64,000 bases of DNA from CAZCPB01 sp044223975 (lineage in GTDB: Bacteria > Planctomycetota > Phycisphaerae > Phycisphaerales > UBA1924): assembly GCA_044223975.1 (NCBI GenBank), contig JBGALI010000016.1, forward strand, positions 1 through 64,000. Direction: 5' to 3'. Position 1 is the stretch's first letter; each line of letters opens with the position of its first letter. A model generated the notes under the pieces. It was not told where the DNA came from and did no database searches. It worked only from the letters and a program-made list of their open reading frames with translations. Below are positions 30,020 to 39,520 of the stretch, piece by piece. The translations under genes and the position numbers were made by a program.

Positions 30020-30775
30020 TCAGACCTTGGACTCGGTCGTCGGCGGGACGAATTCGAAAGGCCGGTCGCCGGGGCCGCGGCGCGGGAACGAGCCGCGCGA
30101 GGAGAGGCGGATGCGCCGACGCAGGTCGAGTCGGAGTGCATCGATCTCGCGTTCGAGTCGGCGCAGGGCCGCGTCGGGGCCGTCGGCCATGAGTTCCTCG
30201 TAGGGGATCGGGTGCCCGAACGCCACGGCGATGGGCGATGTCCAAGGGCGCGGCACCGGGCTGGTGCGCGGCCACGCGTCGAAGCAGCCTTCGACGGCCG
30301 CGGGGATCACCGGGCACTTGGCTCTTTTCACCAGCAGGGAAACGCCGCGCTTGAACGTGTGCAAAGCGCCGTCGGGCGTGCGGTTGCCCTCGGGGAAGAT
30401 GACGATCGAATGGCCCAAGGAGAGGCGGTTGAGCGCCTCGCGGATGGCGCCGGCGTCGCCGGACTCGTCCTTGAGCGGAACGCAGTTCACGGCGCGGAGC
30501 AGCATCCCGAACGGTCCGAAGCGGAAGAGCGAGGCCCGCGCGATGAAGTCGCAGTGACGCGACGTGGCGGCGACACCGACGAACGGCGGGTCGATGAAGG
30601 ACTGGTGGTTGGCGGCGATGATGAGGGGGCCGGTGGGCGGCACACGGTCGGCGAAATACGAGCGCGAACGGAAGAGGAGCGAGAACGTCAGCGCGAGGAT
30701 CGAGCTGGCCACCTCGAAGAAGAGGATGTGCCCGAGCGAGCTTCCGGGGTGTTTCTGTCGGAGTCGTTCGAGCAT
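30020..30775 (-). CDS. 1-acyl-glycerol-3-phosphate acyltransferase-like
   Basis: About 251 aa. It has the PlsC motifs: N-H-x4-D as NHQSFIDPP, then FPEGNRTPDG followed by FKRGVSLLVKRAKCPVIPAAVEG. An N-terminal hydrophobic segment anchors it to the inner membrane. It would acylate lysophosphatidate to phosphatidate in phospholipid synthesis. The ATG at 30775 is used; a GTG at 30844 in the same frame would add 23 residues without homology to the family. cmk lies upstream on the same strand, an arrangement seen in other bacteria. Confidence 0.85.
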   Translation of the reverse strand: MLERLRQKHPGSSLGHILFFEVASSILALTFSLLFRSRSYFADRVPPTGPLIIAANHQSFIDPPFVGVAATSRHCDFIARASLFRFGPFGMLLRAVNCVPLKDESGDAGAIREALNRLSLGHSIVIFPEGNRTPDGALHTFKRGVSLLVKRAKCPVIPAAVEGCFDAWPRTSPVPRPWTSPIAVAFGHPIPYEELMADGPDAALRRLEREIDALRLDLRRRIRLSSRGSFPRRGPGDRPFEFVPPTTESKV

Positions 30776-30905
30776 TCGCGGGTTCGTGCCGCAGTCTGCG
30801 GCGTCGAAGCGGACAATGGCTTCATTCGTCGGGAGTGAACGCACGGCAAGACGCGAGCACCGTCACGCCGCGGCACACGTCGTGCGGATTCTTCTCAGCC
30901 GCCCA

Positions 30906-31661
30906 TCACTTGACGAGTTCCAGCACGCGGCGTTCGAGGCGGGTCACCACCTGTTCGAAGCTCAGGCCGGAGGTGTCGACACGCTCGGCGTCGCTCGGAC
31001 AGATCAGCGGCCCGTCGGACCGGGACGAATCGCTGCGGTCGCGGTCGATGATCTCGCGGAGGAGCGACTCGGCATCGGGCGCCTGCCCGGCGGCGCGGAG
31101 CTGCTCGGCGCGGCGGCGGCAGCGGACCTCGGGCGAGGCGTCGAGGTAGAACTTCACCACGGCGCTGGGGAACACCACCGAGCCCTGGTCGCGCCCCTCG
31201 GTGACCAGGCGCGGGTGTTGCTGCGCGATCGCCCGCTGCTTGCGGACCATGACCTCGCGCAGGCGGCCGATCCCGGCGATCGGCGAGACGATGTGCGTCA
31301 CGTCGGCGGCGCGGATGCGCCCGCTCATGGGCCGGCCCCACGCCAGAACCTCCGGCGGGTCCATCGACCAGTCGAACCGGATTTCCGCGGCTTCGACTTC
31401 GCGGACGATCGCGTCCTGGTCTTGGAGGTCGATGCCCTTCTCGATGACCACGGCCGCCGCGGCGCGGTACATGGCGCCGGTGTCGAGGAAGTCGAGCCCG
31501 AGGCGCGCGGCAAGGGTGCGCGCGACGGACGATTTCCCCGTGCCCGCGGGCCCGTCGATGGTCACGATGATGGGCCGTCCCTGGGGCAGCACCGCGGGTT
31601 TCCTGGCGGGCGGGCGGTATACGACGGTCGCGGAAGCGATCTCGGCGGTGGCGTCGGGCAT
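30906..31661 (-). CDS. cmk: Cytidylate kinase
   Basis: 251 aa. The P-loop GPAGTGKSS (37-45) is followed by LDTGAMYRA and the NMP-binding stretch. Later come VTEGRDQGSVVFPSAVVKFYLDASPEVRCRRRAEQL and the LID region with RDRSDSSRSDGPL. It phosphorylates CMP/dCMP using ATP. The N-terminal 25 residues before IIVTIDGPAG are extra. It is followed by the PlsC-like gene and preceded by a TIM-barrel gene on the same strand, so possibly one transcript. Confidence 0.93.
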   Translation of the reverse strand: MPDATAEIASATVVYRPPARKPAVLPQGRPIIVTIDGPAGTGKSSVARTLAARLGLDFLDTGAMYRAAAAVVIEKGIDLQDQDAIVREVEAAEIRFDWSMDPPEVLAWGRPMSGRIRAADVTHIVSPIAGIGRLREVMVRKQRAIAQQHPRLVTEGRDQGSVVFPSAVVKFYLDASPEVRCRRRAEQLRAAGQAPDAESLLREIIDRDRSDSSRSDGPLICPSDAERVDTSGLSFEQVVTRLERRVLELVK

Positions 31662-31728
31662 GTTCGTCTCCGACCCGTGTTCCTTGACGCTGATTCCCGA
31701 TGCGCCGGCGTCCGATGCCGGTCGCTCA

Positions 31729-32550
31729 CTACTCTGCCGCGCCCGTTTCGGTGAGCATCGCCTGGAGCACGGCGCGGCTGCGGCTCACTCCAATTGTAAT
31801 GTCGCCCTCACCCCTGTAGTCCACCGAAAGGGTGGCGTCGTACCCGACCGAGAGTATGGCCTCGACCATGGCCGAAAGGTCGTAGGACTCGTGCGTGGGG
31901 AGGCTGTCGGGCCCGCTGCCTTCCTTGAATTTCAGGGTGCTGGCGTTCACGGCCGACGCGTACGGGCAGAGGCGGCGGAGGTACGCGACGGGGTCCTTGG
32001 CCGAAGCGGCGGTCTGGAAATCGGGGAACGTGCCGATGCGGAACCCCCCCACCTTCTTGATCAGTTCGGTGAGGCGTTCGGGCGAGGAGGTCAGACCCGT
32101 GGTGGGAGTGATCAGCAGAGCGATGTCGAGCTTCTCGGCCGGCTCAGAGACCTGACGGAGCCGCTTGGCGATGGGATCGATCAGGGTGTCCGAGTCGGAC
32201 GCCTTCACCCGTACGGCGACGGAGTTGCAGCCCAGGAGGTTGGCGGCCTGAACGACGCGCTTCATGCGAGCGACCGCCGCATCCGCGCCGGCGGGGTCGG
32301 CGAACGCCTGCGGTTCGGATTCGGCCAAGAGCAGGCAGGAGCACCCCACCTTGTCGGCCTTCTCGCGGAGCCCCTCGAGGCGGTGGGTGTCGAAACCCGC
32401 GAGCATGTCGGTGGTGAGGCTGAGGCCGCTGAGGCCCAGTGTTTCGCGCGCAAAGGCGGGCAGGTCGAGGGCCGTTAACGCGGCACGCCGCCCCTTCGGG
32501 GGGGTCAGCATGAGCGGTCGCACGCAGGCGGCGTTGAGCGTCAAGAGCAT
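31729..32550 (-). CDS. Sugar phosphate isomerase/epimerase-like TIM barrel
   Basis: 273 aa. The spacing of beta strands fits the xylose isomerase-like TIM barrel (AP endonuclease 2 family): LGLSGLSLTTDMLAG, KVGCSCLLLAE, LLGCNSVAVRVK, DIALLITPTTG, RIGTFPDFQ, ATLSVDYRGEGD. Several usual metal ligands are not obvious, and the substrate is unknown. The ATG at 32550 starts the first strand. Confidence 0.6.
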   Translation of the reverse strand: MLLTLNAACVRPLMLTPPKGRRAALTALDLPAFARETLGLSGLSLTTDMLAGFDTHRLEGLREKADKVGCSCLLLAESEPQAFADPAGADAAVARMKRVVQAANLLGCNSVAVRVKASDSDTLIDPIAKRLRQVSEPAEKLDIALLITPTTGLTSSPERLTELIKKVGGFRIGTFPDFQTAASAKDPVAYLRRLCPYASAVNASTLKFKEGSGPDSLPTHESYDLSAMVEAILSVGYDATLSVDYRGEGDITIGVSRSRAVLQAMLTETGAAE

Positions 32551-32666
32551 TCACCGGCACTGTAGCAAATCGGCGCGCGGTTCGCGCACGCGGGCGGGGG
32601 TCCGGCGGGTTGCCGCTGGCTCGGAGATCGCTAGGATGACTCCCCACACCGAAAAGGACATGCGCC

Positions 32667-33047
32667 ATGGCTTCCCCCGCCGATCGCGTCTATTCCGAAT
32701 CGCACGAGTGGCACAAGCTCGAGGGCGACACGCTCACGCTCGGGCTGACCCAGTTCGCCGTGAACCAGCTCACCGACGTGACGTACGTGGAGATGAAGAA
32801 GCCCGGCTTCAAGTTCAAGGCCGGGGACATCGTCGGCGAGGTGGAGAGCGTCAAGACGACCAGCGATGTGTACTGCGTCGCCGGGGGCGAGATCATCGAG
32901 ATCAACAAGGTGCTCGCCGACGACCCGGGGCTTCTCAACAGCGACCCCTACGGCAAGGGCTGGCTGGCCAAGATCAAGGTCTCCGACAAGTCGGGCCTGT
33001 CGAAGTGCGCCAACGCGGCGGACTACGACAAGAAGCACCCGGTGTAA
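32667..33047 (+). CDS. gcvH: Glycine cleavage system H protein
   Basis: 126 aa, the usual length. The lipoyl-lysine is K63 in GEVESVKTTSDVYCV. The start MASPADRVYSESHEWHKLEGD is typical. The protein carries the aminomethyl group between the P, T and L proteins when glycine is split to CO2, ammonia and methylene-THF. gcvT and gcvP are not in the window. It is followed 27 nt later by an ABC transporter pair, which may be cotranscribed but has no evident functional link. Confidence 0.95.
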   Translation: MASPADRVYSESHEWHKLEGDTLTLGLTQFAVNQLTDVTYVEMKKPGFKFKAGDIVGEVESVKTTSDVYCVAGGEIIEINKVLADDPGLLNSDPYGKGWLAKIKVSDKSGLSKCANAADYDKKHPV

Positions 33048-33074
33048 GCGGCGAATTCCGAGAGGGCGTCAGGC

Positions 33075-33878
33075 GTGAGTGAACCGAAGGCGACGCTCGG
33101 GAAGGCGCCGTCGGACGCTCCGGCTGCGCCCGTCGGGAGCGCTGGGGACGTCATCGCGTGTGTCGATGCGACGAAGTCCTACCGCCTCGGTGACCGCGAT
33201 GTCGTCGCGCTGCGCGGCGTCACGATGCGGATCGAGCGGCCGGGGTTCTACGGCATCATGGGCGCGTCCGGCAGCGGCAAGTCGACGCTCCTTCACCTGC
33301 TGGCGGCCCTGGACAAGCCCGACTCTGGCGAGGTCCTTGTCGCGGGCGAACGAGTCGACCTGTTCGACGAGCGGCAGGCGACCAGGTTCAGACGCACGCG
33401 GATCGGCATCGTCTTCCAGCAGTTCAATCTGATCCCGACGCTCTCGGCCCGTGAAAACGTCGAATTGCCCGGGACGCTGGCGGGCACGGACGTCGGCTGG
33501 CTGCGGGCCCGGAGCGTCGAGCTGCTGGACCGCCTGGGCCTCAAGGACCGCAGCGACCATCGGCCCGATGCGCTCTCGGGGGGCGAGCAGCAGCGCGTCG
33601 CGATCGCGCGGGCGCTCCTTTTCTCTCCCCCGGTGCTTTTCGCCGACGAGCCCACGGGCAACCTTGACTCCCAGAGCAGCGCCAACCTGTGGCGTTTGCT
33701 CGGTGAGCTCGCCGCGGAGCGCGACCTGACGGTGGTGATGGTGACGCACGAGCCAGCCGCGGCTGCCAACTGCCGCAGGACGTTCGTCCTGCGGGACGGC
33801 GTGGTGGCGGGCGTGATCGAAACGGAGGGACTCGATGCGGCCGGCGTGGCGGCTCGCTACCAGGAGCGCGTTCGATAG
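33075..33878 (+). CDS. ABC transporter ATPase, LolD/MacB type
   Basis: 267 aa. Walker A is GASGSGKST (63-71), then Q-loop VFQQFNL, signature ALSGGEQQRVAIARAL, Walker B VLFADEPTGNLD and H-loop VMVTHE. The TGNLD extension marks the LolD/MacB/FtsE branch that works with FtsX-type permeases. The GTG at 33075 is the start. The 3' end overlaps the permease gene by 44 nt, so the two are a coupled pair, probably for lipoprotein release or efflux from the inner membrane. Confidence 0.9.
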   Translation: MSEPKATLGKAPSDAPAAPVGSAGDVIACVDATKSYRLGDRDVVALRGVTMRIERPGFYGIMGASGSGKSTLLHLLAALDKPDSGEVLVAGERVDLFDERQATRFRRTRIGIVFQQFNLIPTLSARENVELPGTLAGTDVGWLRARSVELLDRLGLKDRSDHRPDALSGGEQQRVAIARALLFSPPVLFADEPTGNLDSQSSANLWRLLGELAAERDLTVVMVTHEPAAAANCRRTFVLRDGVVAGVIETEGLDAAGVAARYQERVR

Positions 33879-36597
33879 GCCGGCGCGGACGGTGCTGCTG
33901 GTGCTCACCGTCGCGTTCTCGGCCGCGCTCATCGCCGCGGTCAGCTTCGCGCTGGCCACGCTCAACCGCGCGCTCGAAGGGCGGATGGAGGACACGGTCG
34001 GGGCGGCCGACGTCCGCGTGAAGCCGGCCGGCATGGGGAAGCTGCTCGACGCGGCGCTCCTCCCCCTGGTCGGCGCATGGGCCGAGGTCGAATCGGTGGG
34101 CGCCAAGGCCCAGGCGCCGATGTCACTCCAGTTTCTCGCCAACGTGTGGACGCCGGCGGGAGAGGGTCTCGAGCAGGGTTCGTTCCAACGCCGGCCCACG
34201 CTGCTGACGAGTCAGACCGTGATGAGCGGGATGAGCCGGGAGGATCTGGCGCGTCACCCGCCGCGGATCCTTGAAGGCCGCCTGCCGCGGGAGCCGGGCG
34301 AGGTCGTGCTCGACACGATCGCGGTGAAGCGACTGAGCGCTGAGGCGGCCATCGCGCGGCCCAACTCGTGGGCGAGTCAGCCCGGCGCTGACGCCGTCCC
34401 CGCCAACCCGGGGCCCGACCTGGTCACGTCCTCGTCGGAAGCCGGATCGCTGAATTCGAAGTCAAAGGTCAAGGTTGGCGACACCGTGCAGGCGGCACGC
34501 CTTCTCCGCAAGCCGATGCCGCTCACCGTGGTGGGCATCGCCGAACCGCCTCCGCTGGGCGGGCGCGCTCAGGGGTACATGACGCTCGAGGGCCTCGGGG
34601 CGTACACGGGGCAGCCGGGCCGGTTCACGCAGATCGACGTGGTGCTCAAGGGCGGGACGGACGCGCCGGCGTTCGTCGAACGGCGCCGCGCCGAACTGCC
34701 GCCGGGCACGTTGCTGGAAACATCAGAGAAGATCACCTCGGGCGTAAACCAGAACATCAAATCCAACCAGCTCGGGCTGGTGCTGGCGTCGGTGATGGCG
34801 TTTCTCTCGGCGTCTTTCATCATCGGCACGGGAATGACCACGCGGGTCACGGAGAAGCAGCGGGAACTCGGGGTTTTGCGCTGCATCGGCGCGACGCGGG
34901 GCCAGCTCGCCGAATCGCAGCTGGCGTTCGGACTGATCGTCGGGACCGCCGGTGCGGTGCTGGGAGTGCCGCTGGGTGTGCTCATCGCCTACGCGATGGC
35001 GTCGTTCTTCCGCGAGGAGCTCCCGGCCGGGTTGGCGATGTCGCGCCTGGGTCTGGTGCTTGCGCCCGGCGGCGCTCTCCTGGCGGGGATGCTCGGCGCG
35101 GCAATCCCGGCGTGGCAGTCCTCCCGCGTCTCTCCGCTGACGGCCCTGGCGGCCAGGTCCGTGGCGCCCCGACGCTCGTGGACGCTCGCGCTGACCGTCG
35201 CGGGCGTGGCGTGCCTGGGCGTGCAGATGGCTTTCGCCGTGCTGCCACGCGACGGGCAGACTGCTTTCTGGCTCTACGCGACATCGGGCTTGCCGCTGAT
35301 GTTCGCGGGGTACTTTGTCCTTGGCGTGCCCGTGGTGACGGTGATCGTGCGGCTGCTGGGGGAACCCATCTCACGTGGGCTGAGGTTGCCGCCCCGTCTG
35401 CTCACGCGCACGATCATGGCCACGCCGTACCGGCACGGCTTCACGGCCGGCGCGATGATGGGCGGTCTGGCGCTCATGGTGGCGATCTGGACGCACGGCT
35501 CGTCGATCCTGCGGGACTGGCTCGGGCGGCTGGATTTCCCGGACGCCTTCGTCACGGGGATCGCCCTGACCCCCGAGAGCCAGAAGACGCTCGACGCGCT
35601 GCCGTTCGTGGCCCAGAGCTGCGCGATCACGCTGCACCCCGTGCAGACCGACGCGTTCGGTGTGCGGGCGCTCCAGAAGTTCTCGACGACGTTCGTGGCC
35701 TTTGAGCCGCGCCCGTTCTTCGACATGACCCGGCTCACCTGGCTCCAGGGCGATCAGGCCACCGCGCTCAAGCGATTGGAAGAGGGCGGCGCCGTGATCG
35801 TGGCCCGGGAGTTCCAGGTCGCGCAGGGGCTGGGGGTGGGCGACCGCTTCCGCTGCTCGTTCAACGGCGAGGACTTTGACTTCGAGATCGTCGGGGTCGT
35901 GACGAGCCCCGGGCTTGAGATAGTGAGCAAGTTCTTCAACATCGGCGACGAGTTCGAGCAGCAATCGCTCCACGCGGTCTTCGGCAGCCGGCGCGACCTC
36001 CGCGAGAAGTTCCGCTCCGATGCGATCCAGCTCCTGCAGATCGCGCTGCGCCCCGAGGGCGAGCCCGGCGCCGTGAGCGACGACGAGGCGATCGCGACGA
36101 TCCGGCGCGAGCTCTTCGGCGCGGGCATCCTCGACGCCGGGAGCGGGCGCGCGATCAAGCGGGAGATCGAGACTTTCGTCCGCACCTCGCTGCTGGTCTC
36201 GTCCTCGATCGCGCTGGGCGCCATGCTCGTCGCGTCGTTCGGGGTAGCGAACCTGATCGCGGCGGGCATCATCGCGCGCCGGTACGAGTTCGGCGTGCTC
36301 CGCGCCGTCGGCGCGTCGCGTGCTCTGGTCGCCCGCCTGGTCTTCGCCGAGGCGGTGATCGTCGCGCTGGGCTCGTGCGTGCTGGGGACCCTCATGGGCT
36401 TTGAGGGTGCGTTCACGGGCAGGCGGCTTGACCGGATGCTCCTGGGGATCGAGCTGACCTTCAAGGCCCCGTGGGGTGCCATGTCAGCGGGCTGGGCCCT
36501 GCTGACGCTGATCTGCCTGTGCGCGGCATTCCCCGCGATCGTCGGTGTCAGCCGGCGGAACCCGCGCGAATTGCTGGGAGCGGTACGCGAGACCTGA
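33835..36597 (+). CDS. FtsX-family ABC permease
   Basis: 920 aa. An N-terminal span (TVLLVLTVAFSAALIAAVSFALA) is followed by a large periplasmic MacB-type domain. A first FtsX domain comes at about 310-420 (RVTEKQRELGVLRCIGATRGQL), a further periplasmic part, and a second FtsX domain near the C-terminus (EFGVLRAVGASRALVARLVFAEAVIVALGSCVLG). This double-FtsX layout is that of large lipoprotein/peptide exporters. It overlaps its ATPase gene by 44 nt. Confidence 0.88.
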   Translation: MRPAWRLATRSAFDRPARTVLLVLTVAFSAALIAAVSFALATLNRALEGRMEDTVGAADVRVKPAGMGKLLDAALLPLVGAWAEVESVGAKAQAPMSLQFLANVWTPAGEGLEQGSFQRRPTLLTSQTVMSGMSREDLARHPPRILEGRLPREPGEVVLDTIAVKRLSAEAAIARPNSWASQPGADAVPANPGPDLVTSSSEAGSLNSKSKVKVGDTVQAARLLRKPMPLTVVGIAEPPPLGGRAQGYMTLEGLGAYTGQPGRFTQIDVVLKGGTDAPAFVERRRAELPPGTLLETSEKITSGVNQNIKSNQLGLVLASVMAFLSASFIIGTGMTTRVTEKQRELGVLRCIGATRGQLAESQLAFGLIVGTAGAVLGVPLGVLIAYAMASFFREELPAGLAMSRLGLVLAPGGALLAGMLGAAIPAWQSSRVSPLTALAARSVAPRRSWTLALTVAGVACLGVQMAFAVLPRDGQTAFWLYATSGLPLMFAGYFVLGVPVVTVIVRLLGEPISRGLRLPPRLLTRTIMATPYRHGFTAGAMMGGLALMVAIWTHGSSILRDWLGRLDFPDAFVTGIALTPESQKTLDALPFVAQSCAITLHPVQTDAFGVRALQKFSTTFVAFEPRPFFDMTRLTWLQGDQATALKRLEEGGAVIVAREFQVAQGLGVGDRFRCSFNGEDFDFEIVGVVTSPGLEIVSKFFNIGDEFEQQSLHAVFGSRRDLREKFRSDAIQLLQIALRPEGEPGAVSDDEAIATIRRELFGAGILDAGSGRAIKREIETFVRTSLLVSSSIALGAMLVASFGVANLIAAGIIARRYEFGVLRAVGASRALVARLVFAEAVIVALGSCVLGTLMGFEGAFTGRRLDRMLLGIELTFKAPWGAMSAGWALLTLICLCAAFPAIVGVSRRNPRELLGAVRET

Positions 36598-36969
36598 CTC
36601 GTAGCGCTTGTATTTTGTTCGGTAATTAAGGATTTTTTTGAAATTTGTTCTCGGTCCTGCAACCTTAGGGTTAATTCCCGGGTACTCCGTGGATGCCCGT
36701 CCATGTCGTGAAGCGGCCCACCGGGGCACTTCATCTCGTTGGCGGGCACGATGGCTCCCTTGCCGCTACGGGCGGGCGTGGCCCGACTCCTCTCGGGCAT
36801 GTTCTGACCCCACGTTCGCCAGCGGCGGATCTTTCAAGGGGGGCGGGAGGGGCGGCACGGGTGAAGCTCGCGTCGCCCCTACCCATTTTTGCAGGGCGCA
36901 TGAAAAAGCCCCCGGCCGGACGGGGGCGAAGGTGGGTGTCGAGCACACCGCGAGACGAACGGTCGCGGC
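36598..36969. other. Intergenic region with AT-rich block
   Basis: About 370 nt between the permease and the trypsin-like gene (convergent). Positions 36604-36680 are unusually AT-rich for this genome. The region also holds the terminator of the minus-strand gene. No gene is seen. Confidence 0.5.
36903..36927 (-). terminator. Rho-independent terminator
   Basis: GCCCCC (36908-36913) pairs with GGGGGC (36922-36927). On the minus strand it is followed by five T (36903-36907), 43 nt behind the stop of the trypsin-like protein gene. Confidence 0.8.
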
Positions 36970-37944
36970 TCAGGTCCGGCGGCGCCGCCCCGCCAGGATC
37001 GTCGCGCCCGCAAGGCCCAGTCCGAGGACGCCCGGCGTGGGCACATAGACCGCACACTTGTTGTTCAGGTCGGCCACGATCTGCGCGGTGAAGCCGAGCC
37101 CGTACCCCTCGAAGGCGTTCTTCCAGGCGATGTAGTTGTTCCCCATCTTGTCGGTGAAGCGGTCGTCCTGTCCACCCGTCAGGATGCCCTGGATCGTGTT
37201 GGCGGGACCGGTGAGGTCCTGCAGGCCGGCCCCCGAGTCTCCCGGCGCGCCCGAGCCGAGCTGGGCGAGCACGAGCGGCCCGCCGACGATCCACTTCAGG
37301 TCGCGCACGTTGTACCCGGTCGTGTTTCGTGCGACGTTGCCGGTGAGCTGATTCGTGAAGGTCCGCAGCGTGCCGTACTGCTCGCCCGCGACGTTCGAGT
37401 GATACGCAAACTGGTACCCGGGGAAGAGCGCGGCATCCGGAACCGCCGAAATGCCGTAGCCCCACTCCTGGAACGTGTGGTTTCCTCCCGGGTCGGCGGC
37501 CAGCGTCAGGCCGGTGAGGCCCGCGAGCGTCGCGAAGTTCGCGGCCCCGATCTGCGCTTTGGAGAACTTCACCCCCACGAACGCGATGTCCTCGCCCCCG
37601 AGCTGCTGGACCGTCTGCGTGACCGGGCTCGCGTTGAAGGTGCCCGCGTGCCCGATGCCGCGGTAGTCGATGTTGGCCACTCCGCCCGACGCCACGTGGT
37701 TGGCCGTGACGAAGCACAGCTTCACCTCGGTGGCCGCTCCGACATTCGGACCGTTGATGCTGACGCCGAACAGGTTGGCGGTCCCGGATCCCCCGCCGGG
37801 ATCGGTCATTCTGAACACCTGATCGCGCCCGCCGGCGCCGACGGTTTGACCGATCGGGAACGAAGCCAACGCCTGGCCGGCAAGGAGCACGACCAGACCC
37901 GCGCCGAAGAGCGCGCGCACTCTCAACACCGAACTCTGAATCAT
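36970..37944 (-). CDS. Trypsin-like serine protease with sorting tail
   Basis: 324 aa. A signal peptide (ALFGAGLVVLLAGQALAS) precedes a body with the order His-Asp-Ser of the trypsin fold: H83 in CFVTANHVAS, D119 in GEDIAFVGV and S237 in SGAPGDSGAGL. The C-terminus is VPTPGVLGLGLAGATILAGRRRRT, a PEP-CTERM-like tail. So it is probably an exported, surface-sorted protease, or an inactive relative. Assignment of the triad rests on motif position only. Confidence 0.65.
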   Translation of the reverse strand: MIQSSVLRVRALFGAGLVVLLAGQALASFPIGQTVGAGGRDQVFRMTDPGGGSGTANLFGVSINGPNVGAATEVKLCFVTANHVASGGVANIDYRGIGHAGTFNASPVTQTVQQLGGEDIAFVGVKFSKAQIGAANFATLAGLTGLTLAADPGGNHTFQEWGYGISAVPDAALFPGYQFAYHSNVAGEQYGTLRTFTNQLTGNVARNTTGYNVRDLKWIVGGPLVLAQLGSGAPGDSGAGLQDLTGPANTIQGILTGGQDDRFTDKMGNNYIAWKNAFEGYGLGFTAQIVADLNNKCAVYVPTPGVLGLGLAGATILAGRRRRT

Positions 37945-38146
37945 GACTTGTCCTCCTCACGTGAAGTGACCATCGACACCGGGCCACCCGACGGCGGCGG
38001 ATGCCGGCAAGTGGTTCTCCCGGTGTACTGGTGAATGAGGTTCGCGTCAATCAAATGCGGCGCCGCTTCCTCGGCGTGCGGCGCAGATGATTCCCGTGCG
38101 TCGACCGCCTAACTCTTGCTGAGTCAACGCTTACAACGAGGACTAT

Positions 38147-39391
38147 TCAGTCCTCAATATCCGGCACTTCCAGGTCCGGAATGTTGCCAAATGCGATGCG
38201 CCGCGGCGCACTCGACCGGGCATCATGCATGGACGCGGGGTACACCGCGTCGGCCCCGTACTTCCGGTTGATAATGTCCATCGCTCGCGACAGGCGTGCC
38301 TGACCGGCCTGCCCCGCGAACAGCGGCGTCAGCCCCGCGATCGGCGTCAGGTCGTGCAGGGTGATCCCGATCTGCATGATCGGCCCTGGCGGCTTGGAAT
38401 CCCACAATGCTCCGAGTGCATGGAGCAGGGAGGTTGTATCGCACGCGCCGGCGAGCGGCGCGCGGCCATGCCAGCGCGGCGGCGTGGTGCCCGGTCCCGT
38501 CGCGCCGCGCCTCGTGAGGTAGCGAACGGACAGCGTCATGTGATCGGCGCCGTAGCCAAGGTGGCGCGCCCGAGCACCGACCTTGGTCACCAGGCGCACT
38601 CCCACCGCCCGGGCCTTGTCCTCCGGGCGCCGCTGGGGGCTGAGCACGTGGGAGTGGCCGATAGTCCGCCGGACGGTCTCCGTGTCATGGAGAATCTCGC
38701 CGCGCAGCCGGTAGTGCCACTCCCGCCCGATCACGCTCCCCCACGCCTTCCCCAGCCCGCGTTCGTCGAGCGTGCAGAGCTCCTCCACGGTGCGGATCCC
38801 AGCCGCCTGCAGGCGTGCGAGCATGCGCGGCCCGATACCCGGAAGGTCGATCAGGTTCAGCTCGAAGAGCCGCCGCGGCAGTTCTTCCTTGCCGATCACG
38901 GTCAGCCCGTCGGGCTTCTGCATGTCGGCGGCGATCTTGGCGATGAAACGGCTGGGAGCGATACCGATAGAGCATCGCATCTCGCTCCCGCAGCGCTCGA
39001 TGATCGCCCGCTTGATCCGGCGGGCCTTGTCGACCGCCGCGTCGGGCTCACGCTCTTTGCCCATGAGGCGGCAGGACACCTCATCGATGGAGCACACGCG
39101 TTCGACGGGCAGCACCGTGTCGATCGCCGCGAGCACCGCGTGGTGGAAGCGGATGTACTCGTCGTGCCGGCCGGTGACCAGCACCAGTCCGGGGCACATG
39201 CGCTTGGCATCCCCCACCTTCACACCGGTCTTCACGCCGAACCGCTTGGCCTCGTAGCTGGCGGCGATGACGGAGGTGGTATCGACCTCCATCGGCACCA
39301 CAGCGATGGGCCTGCCGCGCAGCTCGGGGTGGAGTTGCTGCTCGACCGAGGCGAAGTACGAGTTCATGTCCACGTAGAGTGTGTGGAGCAC
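38147..39391 (-). CDS. Y-family DNA polymerase (DinB/Pol IV-like)
   Basis: 414 aa. The catalytic carboxylates are D8 (TLYVDMNSYFASVEQ) and D103-E104 (CSIDEVSC). The thumb has the helix-hairpin-helix LIDLPGIGPRMLARL. It performs error-prone synthesis past lesions. The start is taken at the GTG 39391 (MLHTLYVDMN), which matches the family; ATG 39367 would cut before the first catalytic Asp's strand. The longer open frame upstream is not coding. No imuA or dnaE2 lies next to it. Confidence 0.88.
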   Translation of the reverse strand: MLHTLYVDMNSYFASVEQQLHPELRGRPIAVVPMEVDTTSVIAASYEAKRFGVKTGVKVGDAKRMCPGLVLVTGRHDEYIRFHHAVLAAIDTVLPVERVCSIDEVSCRLMGKEREPDAAVDKARRIKRAIIERCGSEMRCSIGIAPSRFIAKIAADMQKPDGLTVIGKEELPRRLFELNLIDLPGIGPRMLARLQAAGIRTVEELCTLDERGLGKAWGSVIGREWHYRLRGEILHDTETVRRTIGHSHVLSPQRRPEDKARAVGVRLVTKVGARARHLGYGADHMTLSVRYLTRRGATGPGTTPPRWHGRAPLAGACDTTSLLHALGALWDSKPPGPIMQIGITLHDLTPIAGLTPLFAGQAGQARLSRAMDIINRKYGADAVYPASMHDARSSAPRRIAFGNIPDLEVPDIED

Positions 39392-39520
39392 GGCAAAGGG
39401 TAGGGAATCGCGGGAGGGGTGTCCGAGGGACCGCCGGTCGGGCGCGCCCCGCCGGCGGTCGCGACCGAGCAGGACATTCGTCAAGGTGCGTCGCGCCGGC
39501 GTCCGTAGAATCGGGCCCAC

